A DNA stretch of 64,000 bases from Trema orientale (Eukaryota; Streptophyta; Magnoliopsida; Rosales; Cannabaceae), in the NCBI GenBank assembly GCA_002914845.1, contig JXTC01000381.1:219976-283975 (forward strand). Direction: 5' to 3'. The notes under the pieces are model-generated. The model was not told the DNA's origin, did not search any database, and was given only the letters and a program-made list of their open reading frames with translations. This document shows, piece by piece, positions 11,893-23,281 of the stretch. The position numbers and the translations under genes were made by a program. Each line of letters begins with the position of its first letter. Positions within the stretch are counted from its first letter, which is position 1.

Positions 11893-13205
11893 TATTTACT
11901 TTGCTCTTATCTTCTTCTTTAAAAAATATTAAAAAAAAAAAAACGCAGGAAAAGTGGACATTTGAGTTGAATTTTTGTTTAATCTGAGAGATAAAATCAA
12001 AATAATTGAAAGTGGGTTGTATTTGTGTTTGGTTTATTTAATTTATGATTTGGTTAATTATGAGTGTTAGGTCTTGTATACTTGGATCATGCTGGAGCTA
12101 CTTTGTACTCCGAGTCGCAGATGGAAGCAATTTTTACGGATCTTTCGACCAATGTGTATGGAAACCCTCGTATCCTATTCAATTTCATTTCCATTTTTGT
12201 AGGGAATCCTATCTATAATTGTAGCTACGCTTCTATTTTTTGGACTTTATAAGATAGCATTTGAATTGATTTTGAGTGTTTTGGAAATTTAGTCATGACT
12301 TGTATTCATCTTTTGAATGATTGACAATGCTTCGAATCGGGGGATAACGATCTATCCTGTGTGTAGTTTGACATCTTGGAGCTCATTCAAGAAATTTTAA
12401 ATCAATGTTGATGTCAATGCTCATTCCTTCCAACTTCGATTAATCGTTTCCAGTTCTTGTAATTCGGGAAACTGTTATGTCTGTGTCAATTGTCCTTTGA
12501 AATAGTAACATGGTGATGGTTTTCCACTTTTGTTCTTATTGCATATTCTTTTCGATATGGCCTCTGCTATATGGGTTCGATTAAGATTTTAGCTGCTGTA
12601 TTTGAATTCTAAATAGTAAGCCTTTTTTGTTCTGATTGTTCGTATTCGTATTTTGTTAAGATCCTTAAGCAAAATACAGACAGCCAAAGTGATTCGAGCT
12701 CTGCCACTTCTGATATAGTAAGGGAAGCCCGCCAACAGGTACCGTATTTTGTTTCTATTTCTCTTTGACCTTTTTGGCATCAACTCTTGAAGTTTATGAT
12801 TCTTCACAGACTGCAGCTTTACCACAGAATTTTGTTAGTTTGAACAATGATTGTTCTGGTATTCCATGGCATGCCAAAGTAGAATAAAAACTTTGTGAAT
12901 GGTAATTGTTATTGTATGAACTTCCTGTGGTTATTTGTGGGCCTCTTGTTTTGCTATCATACAGGTACTTGACTACTGCAAAGCTTCTCCAAAAGACTAC
13001 AGCTGCATATTCACTTCTGGGGCAACTGCGGCATTGAAGCTCATAGGAGAGGCCTTTCCATGGAGTCGTAAAAGCTGTTTTACGTACACAATTGAGAATC
13101 ACAACAGTGTCCTTGGGATTAGAGAGTATCCTATCCTACCCTGCTTTTATTTTACGTCATTTTGATAGAGATAGAGTGGCTACTTTTTGGTGTGCATACT
13201 AGGGT

Positions 13206-13249
<44 letters not shown>

Positions 13250-16200
13250 CTTTATTTTATTCTCCTATTCTAATTCCTTTGATTCTGTTATATTCTTTCC
13301 TTTTCACTTTATTATGAATTTGTGATTTCATGGTTTTGTAGCCCTTAATAGACTTTAGATATGCTTTGGATCAAGGAGCTACAGCTTTTGCAATAGATAT
13401 TGAAGAGTTTGCTCAGGATAAAGCATCTATGAGAGTATTGCAGCATCAGGCACAAAGGAGAAATGAAGCCAAGTTTCATCAGGATGAGCTGACAGGTAAT
13501 TAGCAAGGATGGATGAAATATTGCACTGAAATAGCATATGTGTTACATCTATGTTTGATGCCACACGTCAAACATTACAAATAAATGCCAGTAGTTCTGT
13601 TCATTGATAAGTCAAAGTTTTTGAGTTACTTTTTGTTTTTTTTTTAAATGAGGTTACTATTTATTACTTGAAGAATAAGGAATTTGATATGAGGGAGCTT
13701 GATGCTTTCTGGATGATTGATACAAGCATGCCCCACTCTATTTAGGGGATACCCAATAGTTAGTTTGAATTAAGCTCTGGGGGAATAAATGTACAGTTGA
13801 AGAAGATGATTTCTCAATAGATTCAATGGAAATAAAGTATGACGTGACCCAAGAATAGTCTATTAAACGGTAATAAAGCTTTTTATGTTCTTGGTTGTGA
13901 GCTTTAAGATGATGCCTTATCATCTTTTATTTCCTTCTGTAATTCTTTAAATTTACTAATAACATCTGTCCCTTTTTCTTATTAAAAATAAATAATATAT
14001 AAAGCCTTTTAGATTGGTTTCACTTAACTTTTGGTTCTTATGAGTTACGTCTGATTGTCTTAGAATAGTTGCTTCTGGTAGGACTCATGTGTGTCTGAGA
14101 TTTGCATAAGGACTGTTCATTTTGGAAGTTGGTAAAATGCTTTGGGCTTGTAACAGTTCTGCACGATGATATTATGATTAGGCAATTAGTTTCACCTTTT
14201 GTACTTTACCTTATGCAGGTGATGCGTATAACTTATTTGCCTTCCCGTCAGAATGTAATTTCTCAGGTTTCAGATTCAGCCTTGATTTGGTGGAGATAAT
14301 GAAGGAAGATTCTGCAAGAATTTTAGATGGCAATCCGTTTTGCAAGTATATAAGTCGTACACTATCTTTAAGCTAGTTAATTTTGTGATGCTCTTTTCAC
14401 TAACATACAAGACTAATCTTGATAAAATGATGTAACACTTAAAAAATGGTGCAAGAGTGCTAAAGCAACTGGATTGCAGATTAGGTTTAGGAGTTAAAAG
14501 AAAAAGAATGTCCCTGGTGCATATGCAAAATATCTTGGATTGTCTCACTCTCACATGAATCTTCTTTCAAATATTGAGGTGATTTATGTTTATTCAGTCA
14601 AAATCTTTCAAACGAAAGATTTATGATCATTCTTTTTCCACAAAGTTCCGCATTGTCACCTCTTTTATAGCCAAAAGGCTAACCCTCTTTTCTGCAGAGT
14701 TTTTGGTCCTCCTCATCATGCCAATAGATTTTATAACTTTTTTGTCAGAGATTTTTTTTCCCCTTTTTGTGGTCTGTGTTTCTTGTATAGCTCTTTATTT
14801 GCGGGAATCTTGTTTAGTTTAGCATGTTTGTATCCTTCTTATGTCACAAATAGGGGGCATTGGATGGTCTTGATTGATGCGGCAAAAGGAGGTGCTACTG
14901 AACCACCAGATTTATCCCAGTATCCGGCAGATTTCGTTGTTTTATCTTTCTATAAGGTACTTGTCTATGTAGTTTTGGATTCATTGTAAGAAACTGTCTT
15001 CTTTTGATTTGATGCATATTCTTCTGTTTTTCTTCTTTTTTTTTTTAAATTTATTTATTTTGTTTTTATAAGTTATTTGGCTATCCAACTGGACTTGGAG
15101 CTCTCATTGTTCGACGTGGTAAGCAATTTACTTTGAAATAATTAATATATTCTGTTACCAATTTATGATGGTGCTTTTTTAGATATTTGTCCAGTTTAGT
15201 TAATGTGAAGCGAGGTTGCCCTCTAGGTGTTGCAACACGTTTTTTTCCTCCTCTTAAATAGTGTAGGAAGAGTTGGGTATTCTTTTGGCTTCAAACTTGC
15301 TTTACCTTAAGTTGCTCTAGGAAATTATTTTATGAAAATTACATTTTTATTTTTCATTTGGAATATTGAATCTATTGGCTATAGGTTCCTGTACTATCCC
15401 TAGTATATTTCCTTTTTTTTTCCTTTTTTCTCTGTTTGCTTCGCAAATTATTTCGTAAGATCTAATGGAGATTTAAGTTAGTTTTTTTTTTTTTTTTGGG
15501 TTCTTGTTCTTGAGTTATTTCTTATAGGACATTAAAACATTTATTAACCTTATGCTTTTTCATAATTCACCTTTTCATATTTAAATCACAGATGCGGCCA
15601 AATTATTGAAGAAGACTTACTTCAGTGGAGGTTGGCTTCTACGTATCTTACTCTTGATTAATGCTTTAATTTATTACACATGCTAACCGTAATAGGATTA
15701 CAGGCACAGTTGCTGCGGCAATTGCTGATATTGACTTTATTAAAAGAAGAAAAGGTGTTGAGGAGCTGTTTGAGGATGGCACCATTTCTTTTCTAAGCAT
15801 TGCATCTGTCAGCCATGGGTTTAAAATTCTCAATTCCCTCACCATATTCGCCATAACCCAGTAAGTAAAAATTTTACTTCATCTTCTCATATTGTCACTA
15901 ATGACAAAAATGGGAAGTCTTCTTTCTTTATTTCAAGAACAGTATTCATCATTTTCAATATGTTACAGTGTTTCTTTGGGACAAAAAAAATATTGTTTTC
16001 AGTTGTGGTTTTAGTGGGCTTCTTGTTGCTTCCTCTTCTGATATGCTTAGGCTTCAAGCCTAAATTGTGCTAAATGATGTGTTGATTTTAGTGGTGAATA
16101 AGAAGTAATGACCTTCATGTTAATTAACATATTCTGTTGCTTCCCAGCACCCACATGTATGCGTATATATATATATACACACCTCACATACACACACAGG

Positions 16201-19200
16201 CGTGTGTATGTATTTGTGTATCTTGTGGATCTCTGTTTTACTGTGTACATACTCTAGATTTAAATGACATGTTCTAAAGCTTAGTGACATTTTTTCCCTT
16301 TCAAGGCATACAACATCACTTGCTATGTATGTGAGAAAGGTGCTTTTGTCCTTACGACATGAAAATGGAGCCAGTGTTTGCAAACTTTATGGAGTTCCAG
16401 TGTCAAAGGTCAGTTAAAACTACTTTAATTTTATTTCGCAAAAGAATATGGCTGCTATTATTGTAGCTGCGGCTAGAACAGTACTTAGGCTTAAATATAG
16501 GCCATTGCATTGAGCCTGAGTGCTTTGTAGAGTTCTCCACTTAGAGGACCAGTATAATAAATTTTGAAGTTTCCAAAAAGCTTGTTAAATGATAGATTTA
16601 GGCAACTATTTGGACCTTAAGGGACATAACTGCGTTGTGTTTAGATGCATATATATATATATATATATATATAAAGGCAGAATCAGTAAGGAGGAGATAA
16701 AAAAGGAAAAAAGAAAGAGAAAAAGGAGATTAGAGAAAAGATTGCAGGTCTGACTATGCTTGTTATTTATTTGGTTTTTAATTTTTTTCTATTTATGAAA
16801 TCAATGGTTTTTTGGTAAATTTAACGAGGCAATTTAGTTAATTATGTTATTTGTAAATGCTGTTTGCACACACCCCTGGTTTTGTCAGTCTTTCTGGGTT
16901 GCAAAGGAAACCAATCTGACGTATGCACGTTCACCTGTTAGGTCTTACATCATGAATTTGGTCCTATTATCTCATTCAACTTGAAAAGGCCAGACGGTTC
17001 TTGGTATGGATACCGAGAAGTTGAGAAACTGGCATCTTTGTCAGGGATTCAGTTACGGGTAAGAATCAGAAATTCTTACTTGCTTTCACGTATAGTTCAT
17101 CAATTCTTAATTTTTTCCTCCACTCTTTTTCTTCATCCTTCTTGCCTTTGCATGACAAATCTATTGTTTACTGCTCCATTTAGAGTGGTGGAAAATTGAT
17201 GATTAAAGCACCAGATAGTTTTCTTTTGTGCTTGAAAAGCACCAAATTCGCAAACAACACTTTAAATTGACTTTGGTGCCAAATTATTTGAATCGTGATC
17301 TTCTGTGAATTGTCTTATAATTCCCTTGTGGTAATAATTCCTACTAAGGTGCTTTTACTGTTTGTAATTAGTTGGACTTTTGGACTGAATCTTGCTTTTG
17401 GGCAACATTCAGAATGTCATTTGTATCATCATAATAAAGATTAATTTTTAGTATTATGGTGAAGTTGCAAATTTATGACCTTTTATTTTATTTTTTGTTT
17501 TATTCTTTCAAATTTATGTTTTTTAAATATATCTATTTATGCATCTATCTTTTTTAATGTATTCTTAGCAAACTTGGTTACTAGAAGAATCAGTAATATA
17601 ACTGCCTTTTGGAATGGTTCTGACAGTATATTTACCCCACTCTTCCATATAGACAGGTTGTTTTTGCAACCCTGGTGCATGTGCAAAATTTCTTGGATTG
17701 TCTCACATGGATCTTCTTTCAAATATTGAGGTGATTAATGTTTACTCAATGAAAAACTTCCGCTATTGCTGTATTCTGCTTATGTTTCTTAGGTTTATGC
17801 TAGTATCCTAGTGGGATATAATGTTAACAGTTGTACTTCTCTTTTTAGGCTGGCCACGTTTGCTGGGATGATTATGACATAGTTCGTGGGAAACCAACTG
17901 GAGCTGTGCGAGTATCCTTTGGCTACATGTCAACATATGAAGATGCCAAGGTAGACTACTGTGTTTTAGTTTCATATATGTAGCCATTGTGAATTCTAGG
18001 TGAATGGATAAACATATTAGAAGTTATGATTTCAAATTTTGGAAGGCTACTTTCTTATTCTACTTTTATAAGTTGAAATGAGTAAGCAATTTAAAATATA
18101 TATCAAAAGAAGTGAGAAAACATTGTTTTGGCCATTCTAATATTCCTATTGTTTAATGTTTCTTATTTTATCCTTGTATATGCAGAAATTTGTTGATTTC
18201 GTTAAAGTGTCCTTTGTAGCATTATCAAATCAAACTGCAAGTTTGTACAAGTTCAAGCAAGGTTCATTCCCTTTCCTAACGATAGTTACTTTCTATGCTG
18301 CCTCATTTTTTGCTATCGATGGGTCGAAATTTAGTATAAGTTTCACATGTATCCTTTCCTTTAAGTTCGAAGTATATTTTTCCCCAAAAAAAGTCAATCT
18401 TACTTGTTATTAATTCTGTTGCACCATTGATGTTTAAATCTGATCATTCTAGAGTTTTTAATTTTCTGCTTATGTTGGAATGGAGCATCTTGTAGGATTT
18501 AATTTCACTTTTCAATCGTTGACACAAACATAGAAGGAAAGGGTCTCCAAGGAGTATTCCAGGGTATAATACATGCAGTTGGTGTTGTTTTGACTTCATG
18601 AATGTGAACCTTTCATTCATTTCACATCTAAATAACAGAGGTGTCATCATGCAGATTTCACCTCCATGTAATTGGGTGTTGTTTTGACTTCATAAATGGG
18701 GACCTCTTCATTCATTTCACTGCTAAATAATGGAGGTCTCATCGCACTGATTTCATCTCCTTTAGAGCTGTCATCACGCTGATTTTATCTCCTTTAGATA
18801 ACGTAGGAGTTTGAACCTTTTAATGCAACTGATAAATGTGACTGTTTTAAAACTTGCTGTATTTTGTGATATCTTTTATTGTATTTGACATCTGAAGTTT
18901 TACTCTCAGGTGATGAAACCCGACTATCAGCTGCCAAAGTTAGCCTCAGATCTATTATTATCTACCCAATAAAATCATGCGCAGGTTTTAGCGCTGAAAG
19001 GTGGCCTCTAAGCAGTAATGGTAGCAATATATTATCTTTTATGTGTTTTTACTCTTTTTTATTTTTTTTACTTTTACTTTCTACAATTTTAAACATATGT
19101 GTTTTTACTTGGATTAATCATGTAGCATATTTTGCATAGATCAAAGCAAGCCCTTAATTTACGGACCTTCCATGTGACTTGAATTCAAATGGCTAAGTCT

Positions 19201-19455
19201 GGCAGTTTGTGTTAGTATTAAGAATTTAACATTAGAAAAATGAATAAGAAAGATGTATACGCACTTACAAATTCAGTCACAAAACTTCAGCAAAAAAAAT
19301 TCAGTCACAGAAAGGAATGTGCTCGCAAAGTGAAAGGGATTGGCTCTTTCATTTGTCTTCAACTTTTCATTTCAGCTAAAAAATGTCAAGTTTTTCCTTT
19401 TATTTATTTATTTACTATTATATTATTATTATTATTGCTGTTGTTGTTGTTGTTG

Positions 19456-19519
<64 letters not shown>

Positions 19520-22500
19520 CGTTATAATAATAATAATAATATTTTTTATAATTTTTTTTTAAGTTTGTTATCAGACATATTTGTTTACTTTTTACTTCAG
19601 GTGTCAATATATTACCATGAATGAAGACATTTCTCCACCTATATTTTGTTTATCTTTCATTCTAGTTTCAATGCATCTTAACCACAATTGGTGTTGAAGA
19701 ATTGGTGACATACAACTAACCCTGGTTCAAACATGCTTATATTTGCACTACTGTGATTTGGAGCAGGTCTGTGTTATGACCGCGAATGGGTGCTTACAAG
19801 CCTAACTGGTGAAATTCTTACACAAAAGAAGGTGAAGTTATTTCTTCTGAGCATGCTCAGTTTCAGACCAATACATTAGATGTTATAAAAGTCGATGGTA
19901 TTATTTACTAGGAAACTTAATCCAGAATACTGCTAGGTTCACTTTGTTTTCTGTACATGTCCTTAGTACCTCTTGCTTCATTTCATGTTTTAATTTGTTG
20001 GAAATTGTTTCTAGGTCCCAGAAATGTGCTTTATAAGTACTTCTGTCGACCTCAATCTAGGAATATTGTTTGTAGAGTCACCACGCTGTAAAGTGAGACT
20101 GCAGATCAAACTTATATCTGATTCAGATAATGGTGTGAGAGAAGAAATTAATATACATGGGCGGAGGTGAGATACAATGTGTGTTATTATTAGTGCTTGT
20201 TGCTTTATATTGTGAAGCATATGGCCCTTGTAAATGGTTTTTTCATGGTGTTCTAAAAAATTTAATGGAATGCTATGGAATAGTTACACATAATTTTTGC
20301 TAAATTTTCAGTAGGAGATGAGCAACAGACTTTTAGACCTTTCAGATCTCGAGTAATATTAGATGAAATGTAGGAGACAATGTATGTTGCTGATAAGAGT
20401 ATCCTGGCGAAGTATGAATGACTCTAATATGCTAAAGAAGTAAACTTTATGTTTTTAGGCAATCACAGCAACTCTAATTTGCTTTTTTGGCATTTCTTAT
20501 TGGTAATGTAGTTGAAACTTATCAAATATCTCTAGAACTTGTTGCGGAGAGCAATTGAACATTTTTTTTTTCTCTCGGTATGAAGTCATATGAAATATTG
20601 GTGTGCTAAAACATTTGTTGGTTTCTTGCTGTTTGGAGAATACAATGACTAGCTTTTTCTTTCACTGATGACTTTGGAAAGAGTATAAATGCATCGAAAT
20701 ATTTGAAGAATTTCTTGATTCTTTATTTTTCCTAATCTTTATTCATTTTGCAAATCCTTCAAGGTTGAACGTATTTTTCTCTTATAAATAGATATGAAGT
20801 CCAGGGTTACAACAATGAAGTCAATATTTGGTTCAGCACTGCGCTTGGTCGACCGTGCACTTTATCACGCTGTTCCAGTTCCGACTACAAATTTTGTTCA
20901 AAAAAGAACAAAAATACAGGCATGTGCAGAGATGTGCAAAGTATATTGAATTTTGCAAATGAAGCTCAGTTCTTATTAATATCTGAAGAAAGCATATCTG
21001 ACCTCAACAACAGAATAAGTATGTATTTTTACTGCACTTCTCTTTCACATGATTAGTTAATATTTGCATTTGTGCACTTCTCTTTCACATGACTGGTTAA
21101 TATTTGCATTTCTGATGTGAAATGATTGCCTGTATATCACCTGATGATGTAAGGGTATGTTAGTTATGAGTGAAGATGCAAATTGGTGGTGTAATAGTGG
21201 TTAAGCTTAGGAAGCATTTTTTTTTTTTTTTTGGGGGGGGTACTGCTAACTGAATCTCGGCCTTGGACCTGGTCTCTGCCCAGCTCACCAATTAGCCAAA
21301 GCTCAAGGCCTTCAGACAAAGTAGTTAAGGGTTGCAAATAGATGGATCAAGTTTGTCCTGTGATTCTATTGATCTATAAATTTGACCATGTTTCTTGGTA
21401 CATTGACTATTATGTTTATGCAAACACATTTTGATGCTTTTGTACTTGTATAGGAAAATTGAAAAGCTCTAATTCTATAGGAAATTTCACAATGAATATG
21501 GACAAAAACTTAACAAAATGGCCTAATTAAGTGGGAAGGCCCTCACAATTGGTCCTCACCACCCTTTGTGGTTCAAATGGAATCCACCATAGGTGCAGCA
21601 ATATGAAAGCTGTAATGTTACTGAAACACCAAAATTTCAGATGTTTTCCAAATCCCATTGTTCTTTTAAGAAGCAATTTGGTCCTGCTTTATGTTACTAA
21701 AACTTACGCCACTCATTATTTGATGACAGGAGATGCACAAAAGGGTACTGAAGGAGCATCATTTCAAGTCTATCCAATGAGATTTCGGCCTAACCTTGTC
21801 ATCTCTGGAGGTGAACCATATGCTGAAGATGGATGGAGAAATCTTAGAATTGGGCATAAATATTTCGGTGTAAGTTACTGTATTTTCATATAGAGGGTGT
21901 AGTTATTTTGAGGTACGGAATTCTAATATTCATATTTAACCTCATGCTAGCATTTTATATTTCCTGGAGATGCACTGGTTATATGTTGAAATTTTAAGAG
22001 TTTTTGGCCTGATCAACCCCTGAATTTTTCGTTGATTTGCAATATTTCTCCTGAATTTTTTTTTTTGGTAATTAGGACCCTGAATTTATAAAACCGTTGC
22101 AAATTACACATTTTCTGTTAATGGCTGTCAAATTTTGGACGGATTTAGACATGTGCTAGTCATGTACAAGTTTTTTAAGGGCATAATGGTCATCTCACTT
22201 GGTTTTGGAGGCAAAAATAACAAATGAGAGTTTGGAGGGGAAAAATAGTTTTGAAATTCAAATTTTTAAAAAATTAAAAAATAAACAAAATTTGACTCAC
22301 TGAAATGTTGAGTTATCTTTAAGAATAGTTTAAGTATTTTAATAATTTTTGAGTTATTTTTAAAGACTATATTATTTATATTATTAATTTGACATTTTTA
22401 TTTTTTATTAAATACTTTCATATTAAAATTTAAGCAATGTTTTATTTTTTCAAAAAAATCAATAGATTTATTTTTGAAGTTTAGCATTGTTAAATTGAGT

Positions 22501-23281
22501 ATATCATTATAATTTAGAGTTAATTTGTTTATTGTTTAAAAATTTGAATTTCAAAACCATTTTTTTCCCTCCAAACTCTCATTTGTTATTTCTGCCTCCA
22601 AAACCACGTGAGATGACCATTATATCCTTAAAAGACTTGCACATGTCTAATTCTGCCCAAAATTTGACAGCCATTAACGGAAATGTGTAGTTTGCAATGG
22701 TTTTATAAATTCAGGGTCCTAATTGCCAAAAAACAAAGTTCAGGGAAAACATTGCAAATCAACGAAAATTTCAGGAGCTAATCATGCCAAAAATCCAAAT
22801 TTTAATGCCAAGAGTCCTACATTTGTTTGATGCATACCTGAAATTTGAGTCAATAATTACATTCAAGATTGTTTACGCCAAATATTGTTGCATTCACATC
22901 TTTTTTTGGAATCATATTCAGTAGTAAAATATGATAGAACTTCTTTCCAGTCTTTAGGTGGATGCAATCGTTGTCAGATGATCAACATTGTTCATACAGC
23001 TGGACAAGTACAGAAGTCAAATGAACCTTTGGCCACTTTAGCATCATATAGGAGAGTCAAGGTAAACCATGATAGACTAATTGAGTTTGATGTTTCGTAC
23101 TTTCATTATTAACATTAGTAATTTTCCTTTCCTTTCCTTATGAATACCAAGTAAATTAATTGTGTCGAAGCAGGGAAAGATCTTGTTTGGGATACTGCTG
23201 AGATATGAGAGTAGTGATGAGGAACAGGACAATGATATATGGCTTCAAGTGGGAGAAGAAATACATCCGAATTGTATATAG
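11734..23281 (+). CDS. ABA3: Molybdenum cofactor sulfurase (NifS-like plus MOSC domains)
   Basis: Twenty-two exons join in frame: 11734-11845, 12071-12169, 12680-12738, 12965-13125, 13359-13495, 14219-14345, 14854-14956, 15073-15118, 15592-15630, 15704-15860, 16306-16408, 16942-17058, 17653-17730, 17849-17950, 18186-18261, 18910-19020, 19767-19831, 20015-20166, 20792-21018, 21730-21869, 22951-23061, 23174-23281, giving about 809 residues (Arabidopsis ABA3 is 819). The N-terminal class-V aminotransferase domain has [18 protein letters not shown] and the PLP lysine in LSFYK (about Lys266). [10 protein letters not shown] (about 421-430) holds the persulfide-cysteine region. The C-terminal MOSC domain starts at [12 protein letters not shown] and has [10 protein letters not shown] near 739-747. 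The enzyme sulfurates Moco of aldehyde oxidase and xanthine dehydrogenase, and so is needed for ABA synthesis. Exon 15 could instead end at a stronger donor, 18333, adding 24 residues. No lesion seen. Confidence 0.93.
13209..13248 (+). repeat. (CT)n microsatellite in Moco sulfurase intron 4
   Basis: About 19 uninterrupted CT units in the intron between exons 4 and 5. Confidence 0.9.
14512..14611 (+). pseudogene. Stray copy of Moco sulfurase exon 13 inside intron 6
   Basis: About 100 bp match 17670-17768: the latter part of exon 13, its donor site (GAG|GTGATT) and the start of the next intron. The frame stays open as [22 protein letters not shown], whereas the true exon reads [20 protein letters not shown]. 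The copy lacks the TGCFC start, has Tyr in place of Cys, and gains two codons through a 6-bp TCTCAC doubling. An AG lies just before it (near 14506), so cryptic splicing is possible, but inclusion between exons 6 and 7 would not make a normal enzyme. Confidence 0.85.
18576..18770 (+). repeat. Tandem duplication of about 100 bp in intron 15
   Basis: Two diverged copies share TTGGTGTTGTTTTGACTTCAT or close variants, TTCATTCATTTCAC and CTAAATAA in order. A shorter GTCATCACGCTGATTT-type repeat follows at 18735-18795. Confidence 0.75.
19418..19540 (+). repeat. (TTA)n/(TTG)n trinucleotide microsatellite in intron 16
   Basis: A long run of TTA with a short TTG block, ending in (ATA)n. Long poly-Leu, poly-Tyr and poly-Asn frames here are artefacts of the repeat. 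Confidence 0.9.
21033..21112 (+). repeat. 40-bp tandem duplication in intron 19
   Basis: Two adjacent copies starting TGCACTTCTCTTTCACATGA differ at very few positions, so the event is recent. Confidence 0.9.
21989..22805 (+). mobile_element. Mutator-like element with about 270-bp inverted ends in intron 20
   Basis: Inverted arms (about 21998-22270 and 22530-22796) flank an AT-rich centre without coding capacity. The ends read GAGTTTTTGGC and, reversed, GGATTTTTGGC. A perfect 9-bp target duplication, AAATTTTAA, lies at 21989-21997 and 22797-22805. Long inverted ends with a 9-bp duplication are the hallmark of Mutator-like elements. It is non-autonomous and lies in the intron before exon 21, so it should be spliced out. 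Confidence 0.88.

Noticed and set aside
19240..19624. Poly-Leu, poly-Tyr and poly-Asn frames
   Set aside because: Produced by the (TTA)n microsatellite in an intron.
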